Positions 27,458-35,164 of a stretch of 64,000 nucleotides of DNA are shown one piece after another. A model generated the notes under the pieces. The model searched no databases. It saw only the letters and a list, made by a program, of their open reading frames with translations, and was not told where the DNA came from. This DNA comes from an uncultured Eubacterium sp. (lineage in GTDB: Bacteria > Bacillota > Clostridia > Peptostreptococcales > Anaerovoracaceae). Position 1 is the first letter of the stretch, and each line of letters starts with the position of its first letter. Location of the stretch: contig CAMNSS010000013.1 in assembly GCA_946555345.1 (NCBI GenBank), positions 41,602-105,601 of the forward strand, given 5' to 3'. The position numbers and the translations under genes are program-made.

Positions 27458-28150
27458 TCAGTCAATCATCCCCCTCGCCCGCATACTCACATAACGCCCG
27501 TCGCCGATGACGATATGGTCAAGGACCGGGATTCCCAGGATTTCACCAGCTTTCATCAACCGCTTCGTCGTATCGATATCTGCCCGGCTCGGCGCCGGGT
27601 CGCCGCTGGGATGGTTATGTATGAAGATCACAGAACCTGCACTCCTGCGCACGGCGTCCACAAACACCTCCCTTGGATGCGTAACGCTAGAACACAAATC
27701 GCCAACGGATACCTCCACCGCCTCGATGATCTGCCCCTTTGCATTGATCATCACATTGATGAAATGCTCTTTTTTATAGTAGCGCATTTTTTCGATAAAC
27801 TGATTTGCAATGTCCGAAGAGTTCTTCACGACGTCTCCGTGATTTCCAGCAAGGGAGGCAATGCGCCTGCCAAGCTCCGCCGCTGCCAAGATTTCGCAAG
27901 CCTTCGCCGGCCCGATCCCCCAGAGCTTATACAATTCCTCCGGCCTGCATTCCGCCAGGTATTTAATCCCGGACTGATCGATCGACAGGATATCGACGGC
28001 AAGCTCCATGGCGGATCTCCCGCCGCTGCCGCTTCCGATCAGGATTGCGAGGATTTCCACGTTGGACAGCTTTTCCTTTCCTTCCCGCAGAAGCTTTTCC
28101 CGCGGCTTTTCGCATTCCGGCAATTTCTTAATATTCATGTTTCCCACCAA
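27458..28150 (-). CDS. radC: RadC family JAB-domain protein
   Basis: A protein of about 230 residues with a UPF0758 N-terminal helix-hairpin-helix part (LWGIGPAKACEILAAAELG) and a C-terminal JAB metal site (HNHPSGDPAPSRADID). The exact function is unsettled; family members are metalloprotease-like rather than proven repair proteins. AAGGAG is followed by TTG, GTG and ATG in frame (28150, 28147, 28138), so the start is uncertain by four residues. Upstream of mrdA, as in many Firmicutes but without mreBCD. Confidence 0.92.
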   Translation of the reverse strand: MVGNMNIKKLPECEKPREKLLREGKEKLSNVEILAILIGSGSGGRSAMELAVDILSIDQSGIKYLAECRPEELYKLWGIGPAKACEILAAAELGRRIASLAGNHGDVVKNSSDIANQFIEKMRYYKKEHFINVMINAKGQIIEAVEVSVGDLCSSVTHPREVFVDAVRRSAGSVIFIHNHPSGDPAPSRADIDTTKRLMKAGEILGIPVLDHIVIGDGRYVSMRARGMID

Positions 28151-28384
28151 CTCCTTTTTTATGATGCGAAAAACAGCCTAGCGCCATTTTTTCCGCTCAT
28201 GCTTCATCGCCCTTATGCCGCTTGCCGGCACGCCCTCCGATGCTTTCCCGGCCGGTCGCTGCGCCTTTTTCTTTTAATATACTATATTTTTCCATATTTT
28301 CCAATATATTTTTAACTACCCTGCAATATTTTTTCGCCTCATGTGCCATAATAATTCATGTAAGATTTTTTAGGAGGTGTTGTC

Positions 28385-28543
28385 ATGGACATTAACAAAA
28401 GCATCAAATGTACGGTAGAAAGCTGTCAGCATCATGCAAATTCTGCAAATTACTGTTCTCTGGACTGTATTACTGTAGGAACGCATGAATGCAACCCTAC
28501 CGTGGACCAGTGCACGGATTGTCTGTCATTTGAAAAGAGATAA
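28385..28543 (+). CDS. DUF1540 cysteine-rich mini-protein
   Basis: A 52-residue protein with eight cysteines. It starts MDINKSIKCTVESCQHH, then NYCSLDCITV and later a CTDCLSF motif. The CxVxxC...CxxxxI pattern is that of DUF1540, small proteins thought to bind metal. The ATG has a perfect AGGAGGTG 5 nt upstream. A CATAATA at 28347-28353 resembles a sigma-G/F -10 box, but its -35 partner (TGCAATA) is poor. It is co-oriented with sigK, so a sporulation link is possible but not shown. Confidence 0.85.
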   Translation: MDINKSIKCTVESCQHHANSANYCSLDCITVGTHECNPTVDQCTDCLSFEKR

Positions 28544-28597
28544 GCAGGCAATATAGCCAAACTTATGCTTGCACTCTTTTCGCAAGGTCAGGCACTT

Positions 28598-28714
28598 CCC
28601 CTCTTATTTTTGCATATAGTACCAAAGTCAGAGCCGCATTTTACCGGCAGGCTTTGGCGATACTCCGGCATATCGCCACAAGGCATATTTCCGGCGTATA
28701 AAAAATAAGAGGGG
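28598..28714 (+). promoter_or_regulatory. sigK leader with sequestered ribosome binding site
   Basis: CCCCTCTTATTTTT (28598-28611) is exactly complementary to AAAAATAAGAGGGG (28701-28714), which contains the sigK ribosome binding site AGGGG. The 89-nt interior holds a further stem, GGCGATA (28656-28662) with TATCGCC (28671-28677). It matches no riboswitch class I know. The structure suggests translational control of sigma-K. Confidence 0.6.
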
Positions 28715-28722
28715 ATACATAC

Positions 28723-29361
28723 ATGAGCGTTTCATTTCCGAAACCACTGACCGAAAAGGAAGAGAAATATTACATCGACAAATACGAAAGTGGAGACGAG
28801 GAAGCGAAAAAGATCCTCATTGAACGAAACCTAAGGCTGGTGGCCCACGTAGCGAAAAAATATACGTCACAGAGCCACACGATGGACGACTTCATATCCA
28901 TCGGAACGATCGGCCTCATCAAGGCAGTGAACACCTATAGCAGCGATAAAGCCACGCGGCTTGCGACCTATGCCGCCAGGTGCATCGAGAACGAAATCCT
29001 GATGAGCATACGCTCATCCAAAAAAACAACATCCGAGGTGTCCATCAACCTACCCATCGGCATGGATAAGGATGGGAACGAAATCAGCCTCAACGATATT
29101 TTAGGGACAGAACCGGACGCCATCATCGATGATATCAATATGAAAATGCAGGTGCAGCATATGATCAAAGCGCTGGACCAGGTATTGACCGACAGGGAAA
29201 AGAAGGTTCTGATTCACCGCTATGGCATCTTAGGGACTGTGCCGAGGACACAGCGGGAGGTCGCCGCTTATCTGGGAATCAGCCGTTCCTATGTTTCGCG
29301 GATTGAAAAAAGGGCGCTGGAAAAGCTACGCGACCGGCTGTGGATGCAAAACACAATATAA
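28723..29361 (+). CDS. sigK: late mother-cell sigma factor K
   Basis: RNA polymerase sigma-K, 212 residues, controlling late mother-cell sporulation genes. SFPKPLTEKEEKYYIDKYESG is the hallmark N-terminus, followed by region 2 ([20 protein letters not shown]) and region 4 (TQREVAAYLGISRSYVSRIE). The gene is uninterrupted: no skin-type element splits it. Only a very short pro-sequence, if any, precedes the conserved N-terminus, as in many clostridia. The ATG lies 8 nt after AGGGG, which is buried in the leader hairpin. Confidence 0.93.
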   Translation: MSVSFPKPLTEKEEKYYIDKYESGDEEAKKILIERNLRLVAHVAKKYTSQSHTMDDFISIGTIGLIKAVNTYSSDKATRLATYAARCIENEILMSIRSSKKTTSEVSINLPIGMDKDGNEISLNDILGTEPDAIIDDINMKMQVQHMIKALDQVLTDREKKVLIHRYGILGTVPRTQREVAAYLGISRSYVSRIEKRALEKLRDRLWMQNTI

Positions 29362-29610
29362 CCGCAGGGCGGCAGGGCGGTCTATCTGCAGGCGGCGGGC
29401 AGGTTATGCAAAGCGCAGTATTTTGGCATCACAATAGCGTAACACCATGGCAAAGCGAAAATGGCAAAATGCCATACAACGACACAATATTTCGCATCAC
29501 ATCACTGCAATACCGAGCATCAAATTACCGTAACAATGCAATCGGTGCGGATGCATCGGCATCATGCCGCCACATCCTGCGCACAAGTATGCCGCTGCGC
29601 ATTTTCCTCC
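29362..29610. other. convergent spacer between sigK and a PBP gene
   Basis: Repeated GCATCAC, GCAAAGCG and ATGCATCGGCATCATGC words. One small hairpin, ATGGCA/TGCCAT near 29461-29475. No convincing terminator for either gene. Confidence 0.45.
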
Positions 29611-31239
29611 TTATGCCAGTGTCGGCATGCTGTAACTGCCCGAATCCTCCAGGTATTCGAGGATCTTCTGGAAAATAGGCCCGGCTGAGCCTGCGCCAGA
29701 TGCGCCGCCCTCCACCAATACAGTAATCGTATATTCTGGCTCTTCGCAAGGCGTGTAGCCCGTGATCCAGCCATGCGTCCTGCCGTCTTCCTTTGCGCCA
29801 TACTCTGCGGTCCCTGTCTTAACCGCAGCCCTGGGCTTTCCATCCGCTCCCATAAGGCCAAGGCTTTTCGCCGTGCCTTCTTCACATACCAGCGCCATCA
29901 TATCGCCAATCTGCGATGCTGTTTGCTGCGATAACACTTGCCGCTGTCCGTCTTCCTCTTCCATCAGGAGGTGGACCCCCGGATCATTCCCGCCGTTTGC
30001 GATCACGTTGGTCATGGCCGCAATCTGCAATGGCGTCACCAGCGTTTGCCCTTGCCCGATCGAAAGATTTCCAATCGCATCCCCATATCGTTCCTGCTCT
30101 GTCATCAGATGCCCCTTGCCCGCCTGCGGGTATCCGTCAAGCGCATTCTTTGCAAGCCCCATAGCCTCCGCCGTTTGGATAATAGCATCCGCGCCGATTT
30201 CCTGCCCCAACTGTACAAAATAGCTGTTGCACGACTGGGCGAAGGCATCCGTAAGCGTGATCTCCCCATGGCCTTCCTCGCCGCCTGTTTCACATCCGAT
30301 GGACAAATTCCCCGCCAGTACCCTGCCGTTGCAAAAAAATGACTGGTTCAAATCAACGCCCTCTTCCAGCGCTGCTGCTGTGACAACGATTTTGAAGACC
30401 GAACCGGGTGCATATTCGCCCTGCGTCGCCTTGTTCATCAATTCATTTCCTTCGCTTTCCATGTATGCATTGATGTTGTTGGGGTCGAAATCAGGCGTGC
30501 AAGCCATTGCCGCCACGCCCCCGCTGCGGCTGTCCAGCACGACGACAGCGCAATCTTCCCCGCTTTCGCCAATAATCCCTTCTACTGCATTTTGCAGATC
30601 TTTATCGACCGTAGTCCTGATTCCTTCTTTCACATAGGAATCCTTTTCATCGTCCGAGGCTATGATCAGCCCCCTGCCCGGCAGGATATTGCCCTTTACA
30701 TCCGCTACCGCATAAATCCGCCTGTTGAGCCCGGAAAGCTGTTTATCATACATCAGCTCAAGGCCTGCCGCCCCGGAAGCATCCTGCCTGTTGACATATC
30801 CGATCAAATGAGGCGCAAGCTGGTTCTCGCCGTACCTGGACGACGCCTGCAAAATGTAAGCGTTATACTGCTGAATGAGCGTCCGGCCAATTTTTTTGTC
30901 ATAATCCTGCGAAGAATATACATAATATCCTTTATTGTCACTGCTAACCTCCCGTGCGCTAGCCTGCTCCAGGAGCTTCGCCGCCTTTTCGTCAAAATCC
31001 GCTTCTTTTATGATGTACACAAAATGTTTTTGATCTGCCACGAGCGCCGCGCCGTTCCGGTCATAGATAATGCCCCGGGTATTGCTTCCCTCCAAGGAAA
31101 TCAAGGACTGCGCCCTGGTCGCAGCGGCAAGCTCCCCGCCGCCGATAAGCTGGATATAAGCGAGGCGAAGCACGAGCGCAAAAATCAATGCGCCCAGGAA
31201 AATCATGATTCGTTTCATATTTTTCTTTTCCAGCTCCAT
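29611..31239 (-). CDS. class B penicillin-binding protein (PbpA-like transpeptidase)
   Basis: A peptidoglycan transpeptidase of about 540 residues. It has an N-terminal membrane helix (MIFLGALIFALVLRLAYI), a dimerisation segment (NTRGIIYDRNGAAL), and the transpeptidase motifs SxxK in YAPGSVFKIVVT, SxN in SCNSYFVQLG and KTGTAEYG. PASTA domains are absent. The ATG at 31239 (or 31242) sits after GGGAGG; the open frame extends 90 residues upstream without signals. It is the second class B PBP in the window and convergent with sigK, so a sporulation cortex/germ-wall role is an option, but division or general wall synthesis cannot be excluded. Confidence 0.88.
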   Translation of the reverse strand: MELEKKNMKRIMIFLGALIFALVLRLAYIQLIGGGELAAATRAQSLISLEGSNTRGIIYDRNGAALVADQKHFVYIIKEADFDEKAAKLLEQASAREVSSDNKGYYVYSSQDYDKKIGRTLIQQYNAYILQASSRYGENQLAPHLIGYVNRQDASGAAGLELMYDKQLSGLNRRIYAVADVKGNILPGRGLIIASDDEKDSYVKEGIRTTVDKDLQNAVEGIIGESGEDCAVVVLDSRSGGVAAMACTPDFDPNNINAYMESEGNELMNKATQGEYAPGSVFKIVVTAAALEEGVDLNQSFFCNGRVLAGNLSIGCETGGEEGHGEITLTDAFAQSCNSYFVQLGQEIGADAIIQTAEAMGLAKNALDGYPQAGKGHLMTEQERYGDAIGNLSIGQGQTLVTPLQIAAMTNVIANGGNDPGVHLLMEEEDGQRQVLSQQTASQIGDMMALVCEEGTAKSLGLMGADGKPRAAVKTGTAEYGAKEDGRTHGWITGYTPCEEPEYTITVLVEGGASGAGSAGPIFQKILEYLEDSGSYSMPTLA

Positions 31240-31494
31240 CATTTCCTCCCTTAAAGCCAGGCTACCGAAAGCCTGGCAGCCGCCCGCAGCAAACATCTGC
31301 TGCCGCTTGCGGGCACGCCATACGCTAATCTGCCTTCGGCCGGGCCACCCGCTGCCGCTTCGGTCCAGCGCTTTGCAAGGCGCTTTCTTTGATATTCCGC
31401 CAATATCGTTTTGGCTATATTTCCTCCAAAATAAAACAACTCCCCTGCATGATATTTTCTCCATGCAGGGAAGTCTTATACTGCCTTTATCGCA
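31240..31494. other. spacer upstream of the PBP gene
   Basis: Contains a GC-rich segment and an inverted TCCCCTGCATGATATTTTC / CTCCATGCAGGGAAG region around 31440-31472 (CCCTGCATG pairs with CATGCAGGG), which may be a leader hairpin or terminator. No gene seen. Confidence 0.4.
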
Positions 31495-31727
31495 TTGCAC
31501 CCGTTTCAAATTACGTTTATTTCAGGTCATCCGCATTCAGGCTGCGCCTATTTCAATCTGGATTGACTCCGCAGTGCGCTGATTTCAAATTACATCCATT
31601 TCGCATTGCGCCATTCCAGATTGCGTTTATTTCAAAATTGTGTTCATGTTAAATCCGCCCATTTCACACTACGCTCATCCCAAAATTGTGCTTATGCCAA
31701 ACTCGGCTCATTTCAAACTGTGCAGGA
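31495..31727. repeat. degenerate 15-17-bp tandem repeat array
   Basis: About fourteen units can be aligned by eye, for example GCTGATTTCAAATTAC, ATCCATTTCGCATTGC, GTTTATTTCAAAATTGT and GGCTCATTTCAAACTGT. The consensus is near GYYYATTTCAAAYTRY. The array runs from the spacer into the 3' end of the DUF1015 gene (stop at 31708). Confidence 0.65.
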
Positions 31728-32952
31728 AAAGCCCGCTCGCAAGCTTCGGCTCAAACCACGTGGACTTCGGCGGCATCACCATACCGTTATCCGCCACCTC
31801 CAGAAGATCCGTAATCTCCACAGGATATACCGCAAATGCCACCCGCATATCGCTGTCGGCTCTCTTTTTCAGCTCCGCCAGGCCTCGGATGCCGCCCACA
31901 AAATCGATCCGCTGATCGTTTCTCGGGTCTGCAATCCCCAAAATCGGCGCAAGCAGGTTATTTTGCAGCACGGAGACATCGAGGGAATCGATCACATGAT
32001 CGGGAATCATCTCATCCCCAGCCGAAAGCTTGTACCATTTTCCGTCGAGATACATGGAAAAAACGTGCTTCCGCTCGGGATAATAGATTTCCTCCCCCAT
32101 ATCCGCAAGCGCAAAACCCGCCGCGCGGATCTTTTCCAGAAACGCTTCTGCGCTATTGCCGTTCAAATCCTTCACAACCCTGTTGTAATCGAAAATCTTC
32201 AAATCCTGATCGGGGAAAATCGCCGCCATGAAGAAATTAAATTCTTCCTCGCCCGTATAACCGGGGTTTTCCCCGCGCCGCTTCATCCCCACCTTGCACG
32301 CCGATGCGCTCCGATGATGCCCATCCGCTATGTAAAGCGCAGGAAGCTCGCCAAACAGCGAGACAAGCCCCGCCATAAGCGCTTCATCCTCCATCACCCA
32401 GAGGATGTGCCGGATTCCATCCGCCGCCGTCACATCGTAGACAGGCTCGTTTGCCGCCGCAAATCCTTCCAGGATGCTCCTGATCCGTTTGTCGTCCCGG
32501 TACGTCAAAAATACAGGCTCTGTATTCGTATCGCACACATCAAAATGGTTAATCCGGTCCAGCTCCTTTTCCACCCGTGTAAACTCGTGCTTTTTGATGA
32601 TATTATCCTGGTATTCGTCGATAGACACACAGGCCACGATCCCGGTCTGTACACGCCCGTCCATGACCTCCCTGTATAGATAAAACGCAGGCCGTTCCTC
32701 CTGGATAAAAATTCCTTCCTGCAAACAGCGCCCGATATTTTCCCTCGCTTTCCCATAGACGGAATCGTGATACGGGTCTTCCTGCTGCGGCAGGTCGATT
32801 TCAGCCCTGCATATATGCAAAAAGCTATACGGGTTTCCTGCTGCCATTTCCGCCGCTTCTTCCCTGTTCATCACATCATATGGCAGCGAAAGCACCTTCT
32901 GTGCCAATTCCTTCTTCGGCCTGATCGCCCTGAATGGTCTGACTGTCGCCAT
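31708..32952 (-). CDS. DUF1015 family protein
   Basis: A 414-residue conserved cytosolic protein of unknown biochemical function. Family marks are VRPFRAIRP at the N-terminus, SLPYDVMNREEA, a YLYRE motif, and ADGHHRSASAC in the centre. Length is normal. It starts 1 nt after the cmk stop, so the two are likely co-translated. Its last codons overlap a degenerate repeat array. The family is certain and the function unknown. Confidence 0.9.
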   Translation of the reverse strand: MATVRPFRAIRPKKELAQKVLSLPYDVMNREEAAEMAAGNPYSFLHICRAEIDLPQQEDPYHDSVYGKARENIGRCLQEGIFIQEERPAFYLYREVMDGRVQTGIVACVSIDEYQDNIIKKHEFTRVEKELDRINHFDVCDTNTEPVFLTYRDDKRIRSILEGFAAANEPVYDVTAADGIRHILWVMEDEALMAGLVSLFGELPALYIADGHHRSASACKVGMKRRGENPGYTGEEEFNFFMAAIFPDQDLKIFDYNRVVKDLNGNSAEAFLEKIRAAGFALADMGEEIYYPERKHVFSMYLDGKWYKLSAGDEMIPDHVIDSLDVSVLQNNLLAPILGIADPRNDQRIDFVGGIRGLAELKKRADSDMRVAFAVYPVEITDLLEVADNGMVMPPKSTWFEPKLASGLFLHSLK

Positions 32953-33603
32953 CTATTTGATCTCCTTTAATATAAATGCTGCTACTTCTTCAATCGAAAG
33001 CCCTGTCGTGTCCACTTCTAGCGCATCCGCCGCTTTGCGAAGCGGGTTCAGCTTCCTGGTCATGTCATTGTGATCCCTTTTTTCAATATCGCTTAAAACC
33101 GCTTCAAAGGTAATCTCTTCCCCTTTCTGGAGAAGTTCCTTGTGGCGGCGCTGCGCCCGTTCCTTGGCCGAGGCGGTGAGGAAAAACTTGTATTCCGCAT
33201 TCGGCAACACGTTTGTCGCAATATCCCTGCCGTCCATGATCACGCTCTTCCTGTTGCCCATGCTGCGCTGGATCTCTACCAGCTTCTCCCGCACCGGCAA
33301 AAGAGCCGAGCAGACCGACGCCATCTTCGAGATTTCCGACGTCCTGATCACGTCATTGACGATAGCCCCGTCCAAGATGATATCTCCCTCGGCAAAATCG
33401 ATATCCGTGTTTTCCAGCATGGCGCCAAGCGCCGCTTCATCATCCGCCGCAATGCCTTCCCGCTTCATCTTATAGCCCACGGCGCGGTACATCGCGCCTG
33501 TATCAATATAATCGATGCCAAGCTTTTTTGCCACTTCCTTGGCAATGGTGCTTTTTCCTGCGCCGCTCGGTCCATCGATCGCAATCCTTAACATAGCCTT
33601 CAT
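32953..33603 (-). CDS. cmk: cytidylate kinase
   Basis: Phosphorylates CMP and dCMP. P-loop GPSGAGKST at about residues 11-19, DTGAMYRAVGY substrate motif, MDGRDIATNVLP and the lid region RAQRRHKELL. 216 residues, the normal size. The start could be 33603 or the Met at 33594 (MLRIAIDGPSG), which fits most homologues better. It precedes the DUF1015 gene and follows nrdR by 20 bp. Confidence 0.96.
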   Translation of the reverse strand: MKAMLRIAIDGPSGAGKSTIAKEVAKKLGIDYIDTGAMYRAVGYKMKREGIAADDEAALGAMLENTDIDFAEGDIILDGAIVNDVIRTSEISKMASVCSALLPVREKLVEIQRSMGNRKSVIMDGRDIATNVLPNAEYKFFLTASAKERAQRRHKELLQKGEEITFEAVLSDIEKRDHNDMTRKLNPLRKAADALEVDTTGLSIEEVAAFILKEIK

Positions 33604-33623
33604 CCCAGGTTTCCTCGCTTCTT

Positions 33624-34082
33624 TTATTTTTTATTCACAAGTAATTTTTCGATTTCCGCCACAAATGTATTGACGTCGGTAAACTGCCTGTATACAGATG
33701 CAAAGCGCACGTAAGCCACTTCATCCAGGTCTTTCAGGCGTTCCATGACAAGCTCCCCGATAAACGTGCTTTCGACTTCCTTCTCCATCATATTGTTTAA
33801 GCCACGCTCGATTTCTTCCACGATTTTTTCCATTTCCGTCAGGGAAACGGGACGCTTCTCGCAAGCCCTGATGATGCCGTTGAGCAGCTTGCTGCGGTCA
33901 AACGCCTGGCGGCTGCCATCCTTCTTGATTACCATCAGGATCATTTCCTCCACCTTTTCATAGGTAGTGAACCGCCTTCCGCAAGCTTCACATTCCCGCC
34001 TTCTCCTGATAGCATGTCCATCCTCGGTGTGTCTTGAATCAATAACTTTACTATCCTCGTTTTCACAATATGGGCATTTCAT
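33624..34082 (-). CDS. nrdR: transcriptional repressor NrdR
   Basis: ATP/dATP-sensing repressor of ribonucleotide reductase genes. Zinc-ribbon cysteines C3, C6, C31 and C34, then the ATP-cone domain ([20 protein letters not shown]). 152 residues. AGGAGG is 7 nt before the ATG. No nrd genes or clear NrdR boxes are in the window. Confidence 0.97.
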   Translation of the reverse strand: MKCPYCENEDSKVIDSRHTEDGHAIRRRRECEACGRRFTTYEKVEEMILMVIKKDGSRQAFDRSKLLNGIIRACEKRPVSLTEMEKIVEEIERGLNNMMEKEVESTFIGELVMERLKDLDEVAYVRFASVYRQFTDVNTFVAEIEKLLVNKK

Positions 34083-34427
34083 CGGGCAACCTCCTTACCG
34101 GATATCAATATATTTTATGAAGAAATGATAATAATTATTAATTGTACTACATCTTGTGCTTTTTGCCAAGTCCTAGCAAAAATTTGTGTTTCGCATGGCG
34201 GGAATTTACGCTTCAACAGTAAATGTTAAAAATTACGCATTTTTCCCGCTTTGTTCCGACGCAAGCCGTGGCGGGAACCGCACGCCCCTCCGTCTTCGCT
34301 CCGACGCAATTTATGGGGAAACCACGCATCCTTTGCTTCATTCGGCGCAAGCCGTGGCGGAAAATTGTACAGCCTTCGTTTCATTTCGGCGCAAGCTGTG
34401 ATAAAGATCCATCTTCATGCGAATCCC
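34083..34427. other. spacer with repeat array upstream of nrdR
   Basis: AT-rich next to nrdR, then a 44-bp degenerate repeat array (34253-34420). No gene is visible. Confidence 0.5.
34253..34420. repeat. degenerate 42-45-bp direct repeat, four copies
   Basis: Units begin TCCGACGCAAGCCGTGGCGG, TCCGACGCAATTTATGGGG, TCGGCGCAAGCCGTGGCGG and TCGGCGCAAGCTGTGAT. Spacing is 42-45 bp. The array ends beside the stop of the ylmC-like gene. Confidence 0.7.
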
Positions 34428-34676
34428 TCAATCAATGATCGGCGGCACGTCTACCAAGATCACGTCCTCCCCGATCGTCTTCACGTGTTTCCATTTAATC
34501 ACGAAATCACTCGTCTCCCTGCCAAACAGCTTCATGAATCCTTTGTCCCCCGGCAGCACGATTCCATCGATCCTGCCTTCCTTCAAGTTTATTTCGATGT
34601 CGCATACGAATCCCATGCTCTTCCCGTCATAAATATTGATGACCTCCTTGTTCCTGATATCCTCCGTATTCAGCAT
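34428..34676 (-). CDS. YlmC/YmxH family PRC-barrel protein
   Basis: An 82-residue PRC-barrel protein (NKEVINIYDGKSMGFVCDIE, then GRIDGIVLPG and VKTIGEDVILVDV). Members are conserved in spore formers and often called YlmC/YmxH sporulation proteins; the biochemical role is unknown. The ATG has AGGAGG 7 nt upstream. It stands alone between two repeat-rich spacers. Confidence 0.9.
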   Translation of the reverse strand: MLNTEDIRNKEVINIYDGKSMGFVCDIEINLKEGRIDGIVLPGDKGFMKLFGRETSDFVIKWKHVKTIGEDVILVDVPPIID

Positions 34677-35063
34677 ATGCGATCCTCCTTTTCTCTCGTT
34701 TCTAATATATATGCCTGCTTGTCTTTTTTATGACAGGAAAACAGGAGAAGCCGCCTGCGCAAAAGAGGTCATATGCGTTCATCATTTTAAAAACCCATCC
34801 GCTCCAACGAAGCGGCACATCCATATGCAGCGCTTCCAAACAAGCCGTATCTCACAATGCACAATGCAAAGCAACTCCATATGCGATGCGTCCAACGGGG
34901 AATCCATGTACGCAAAAAACGCAACGCCCACAGCATAGAAAAGGGAAAATATTTCAATATAAAAAGAACGCACTACGCCTTTGCATCCATATGCATAAAA
35001 AAAACGCTTCATCCAGCTTAATCCAATGAAACAGAACCGCTGCTCCAACGAACCCACATACAC
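34677..35063. other. spacer with recurring TCCATATGC words
   Basis: TCCATATGC, GCTCCAACGAA and ACGCAA words recur every 30-60 bp from 34798 to 35055, a decayed direct repeat. No gene is visible. Confidence 0.5.
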
Positions 35064-35109
35064 AAAAAAGACCCCGCTTCATTGCAATGAATCAAATGAA
35101 ACGAAGGTC
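35064..35109 (-). terminator. terminator of the symporter gene
   Basis: On the minus strand GACC..CGTTTCATT pairs with AATGAAGCG..GGTC and is followed by six T (35064-35069). It lies 55 bp past the stop. Confidence 0.75.
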
Positions 35110-35164
35110 CGATAATTTTCATGCGAAACCACAAGAGTATGGCATACAGTTCCGCTTTAACGCC

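Noticed and set aside
34083..34150. NrdR boxes upstream of nrdR
   Set aside because: The AT-rich segment has no pair of sites near ACACwATATwGTGT.
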